Positions 6,225 through 7,144 of a DNA stretch of 7,144 nt are shown here, one piece after another (the first letter of the stretch is position 1; every line of letters begins with the position of its first letter). The stretch is from Spirosoma fluviale. Its GTDB lineage: Bacteria; Bacteroidota; Bacteroidia; Cytophagales; Spirosomataceae. The stretch spans positions 1-7,144 of the forward strand of contig CAMARL010000095.1 in assembly GCA_945860325.1 (NCBI GenBank), in the 5' to 3' direction. The translations under genes and the position numbers were made by a program. Below the pieces are notes generated by a model. That model was not told where the DNA came from. It ran no database searches and saw only the letters and a list, made by a program, of their open reading frames with translations.

Positions 6225-7144
6225 ATGTTTCAGATTCTTCGTTCAAGCTCTATTTTTGTTATGATCTTCTTGATCATCATATGGCTATTAACGACGATTA
6301 TCCTAAGCCAATTTAATTTACAGCCCTATACATGGGAATTTAAAAATTTCCTCATTGGCCAAAATTTAAATCAAGGATATCGAATTTATAAAGATGTAAG
6401 AGAAAATATTGGGCCTTTATCGGCCAACTTCTACCAATTAATCGACTTTTTGAAGATCCCAATCACTTGGAATGCCTCCATAGCTACAGGAATTATTATT
6501 CTGCAGGCCATTATATTCCAACGAACGATCTCGCGTTATTTATTACTTCCCAGCTTAGGCAACTTACCATTTTTTATCTACAGCCTATTTTTTCATTTTT
6601 CCATGGAGTTTTTAGTGCCGAATGGCTCTATGCTAGGTTTAACATTTTTGCTTTTAGCCTGGAATGAAGTATTAGCCCAACAAAGTACCCTAAAAGTGAA
6701 TGACCGTGTTTTCTTAATTGGACTCTACATCGGAATAGCGAGTGTATTTTTCTTGAGCTATGCTTTATTTATATTTTGGGCCATACTGAGCCTACTTTTT
6801 TACTCCAGTATTAATGTCAGACAAATCATTTTACTGATCGTCGGGTTTTCTCTTTTCTACATTTTTACAGGCTTAATATTTTCATATCGAGATAATCTGC
6901 AAGCATTTATTGACGTTTATAAAAATTCTGCTTTCGTCGTTTATATTCCAACAACCATACAAATCAAACAAATACTATTAGCCTATATTCCTGCCATGAT
7001 TTTAGGAATTTGGGGTTTTGTAAAGGTCATTAATAGTACAAAAATTAACTCTAATGCTCAAAAAGCCCAACAAACCAATTTGATGTGGCTATTAACCAGT
7101 GTTGTGATCATCTTTTTCATCCCCACCGTCGAGAGAATAAACCT
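6225..7144 (+). CDS. Polytopic membrane protein with GT-C-like first loop, C-terminus cut by window edge
   Basis: An uninterrupted frame starts at ATG 6225 and runs off the right edge, giving 306 residues. It is strongly hydrophobic, with likely helices at about 8-29, 84-104, 111-131, 134-149, 162-192, 199-219, 248-270 and 287-303. The first loop reads YTWEFKNFLIGQNLNQGYR and continues IYKDVRENIGPLS (35-66). That resembles the a-x-x-l-x-x-G-x-x-x-Y-x-D-x-x-x-n-x-x-P-l motif after TM1 of ArnT/PMT-type GT-C glycosyltransferases, but the acidic pair expected at its start is reduced to a single E38. The rest recalls uncharacterised Bacteroidota multi-pass proteins (DUF6427-like). It is divergent from rbfA. 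The start is the first ATG, with no Shine-Dalgarno. An inner-membrane location is safe; a glycosyltransferase role is only a possibility. Confidence 0.75.
   Translation, partial: MFQILRSSSIFVMIFLIIIWLLTTIILSQFNLQPYTWEFKNFLIGQNLNQGYRIYKDVRENIGPLSANFYQLIDFLKIPITWNASIATGIIILQAIIFQRTISRYLLLPSLGNLPFFIYSLFFHFSMEFLVPNGSMLGLTFLLLAWNEVLAQQSTLKVNDRVFLIGLYIGIASVFFLSYALFIFWAILSLLFYSSINVRQIILLIVGFSLFYIFTGLIFSYRDNLQAFIDVYKNSAFVVYIPTTIQIKQILLAYIPAMILGIWGFVKVINSTKINSNAQKAQQTNLMWLLTSVVIIFFIPTVERIN

Noticed and set aside
6467..6667. Plus-strand open frame of 66 codons
   Set aside because: It is another frame inside the longer uninterrupted membrane protein gene that begins at 6225.

Overview
The window looks like ordinary chromosomal DNA of a Bacteroidota bacterium, probably of the Cytophagales or a related group. 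The evidence is an AT-rich composition, an almost complete lack of Shine-Dalgarno sequences before the genes, a TAnnTTTG-type box, a THUMP-like methyltransferase of a kind typical of this phylum, and the gene order rbfA followed by a LolC/E-like permease. The lineage is inferred from memory of these families; no database search was made. No RNA genes, CRISPR arrays, insertion sequences, phage genes or obvious long repeats were seen.

Layout from left to right. Positions 1-449 (minus) hold the N-terminal 149 residues of a MobA/MocA-type nucleotidyltransferase cut by the window edge. A 157-bp divergent spacer (450-606) separates it from a plus-strand run of five closely spaced genes: a SAM-dependent methyltransferase with a THUMP-like C-terminus (607-1776); after 64 bp, an exported coiled-coil protein (1841-2512); a small membrane or exported protein overlapping it by ATGA (2509-2820); an SRPBCC-fold-like protein 11 bp later (2832-3284); and a dicarboxylate/amino acid:cation symporter overlapping that by ATGA (3281-4522). 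The last four form one tightly packed block and are probably co-transcribed.

The symporter gene overlaps tail to tail by 11 bp with a minus-strand pair read toward it: rbfA (5748-6134, 30S maturation) followed by a LolC/E-like FtsX-family permease (4512-5732, lipoprotein release) that starts with TTG. Divergent from rbfA, after 90 bp, is an open frame running off the right edge (6225-7144). It encodes at least 306 residues of a multi-pass membrane protein with a loop resembling that of GT-C glycosyltransferases.

Functions are mostly housekeeping: RNA or ribosome modification and maturation, envelope lipoprotein traffic, organic acid or amino acid uptake. The less known parts are the exported coiled-coil/small membrane protein pair and the polytopic protein at the right edge. 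I found no convincing new defence or mobile system here.
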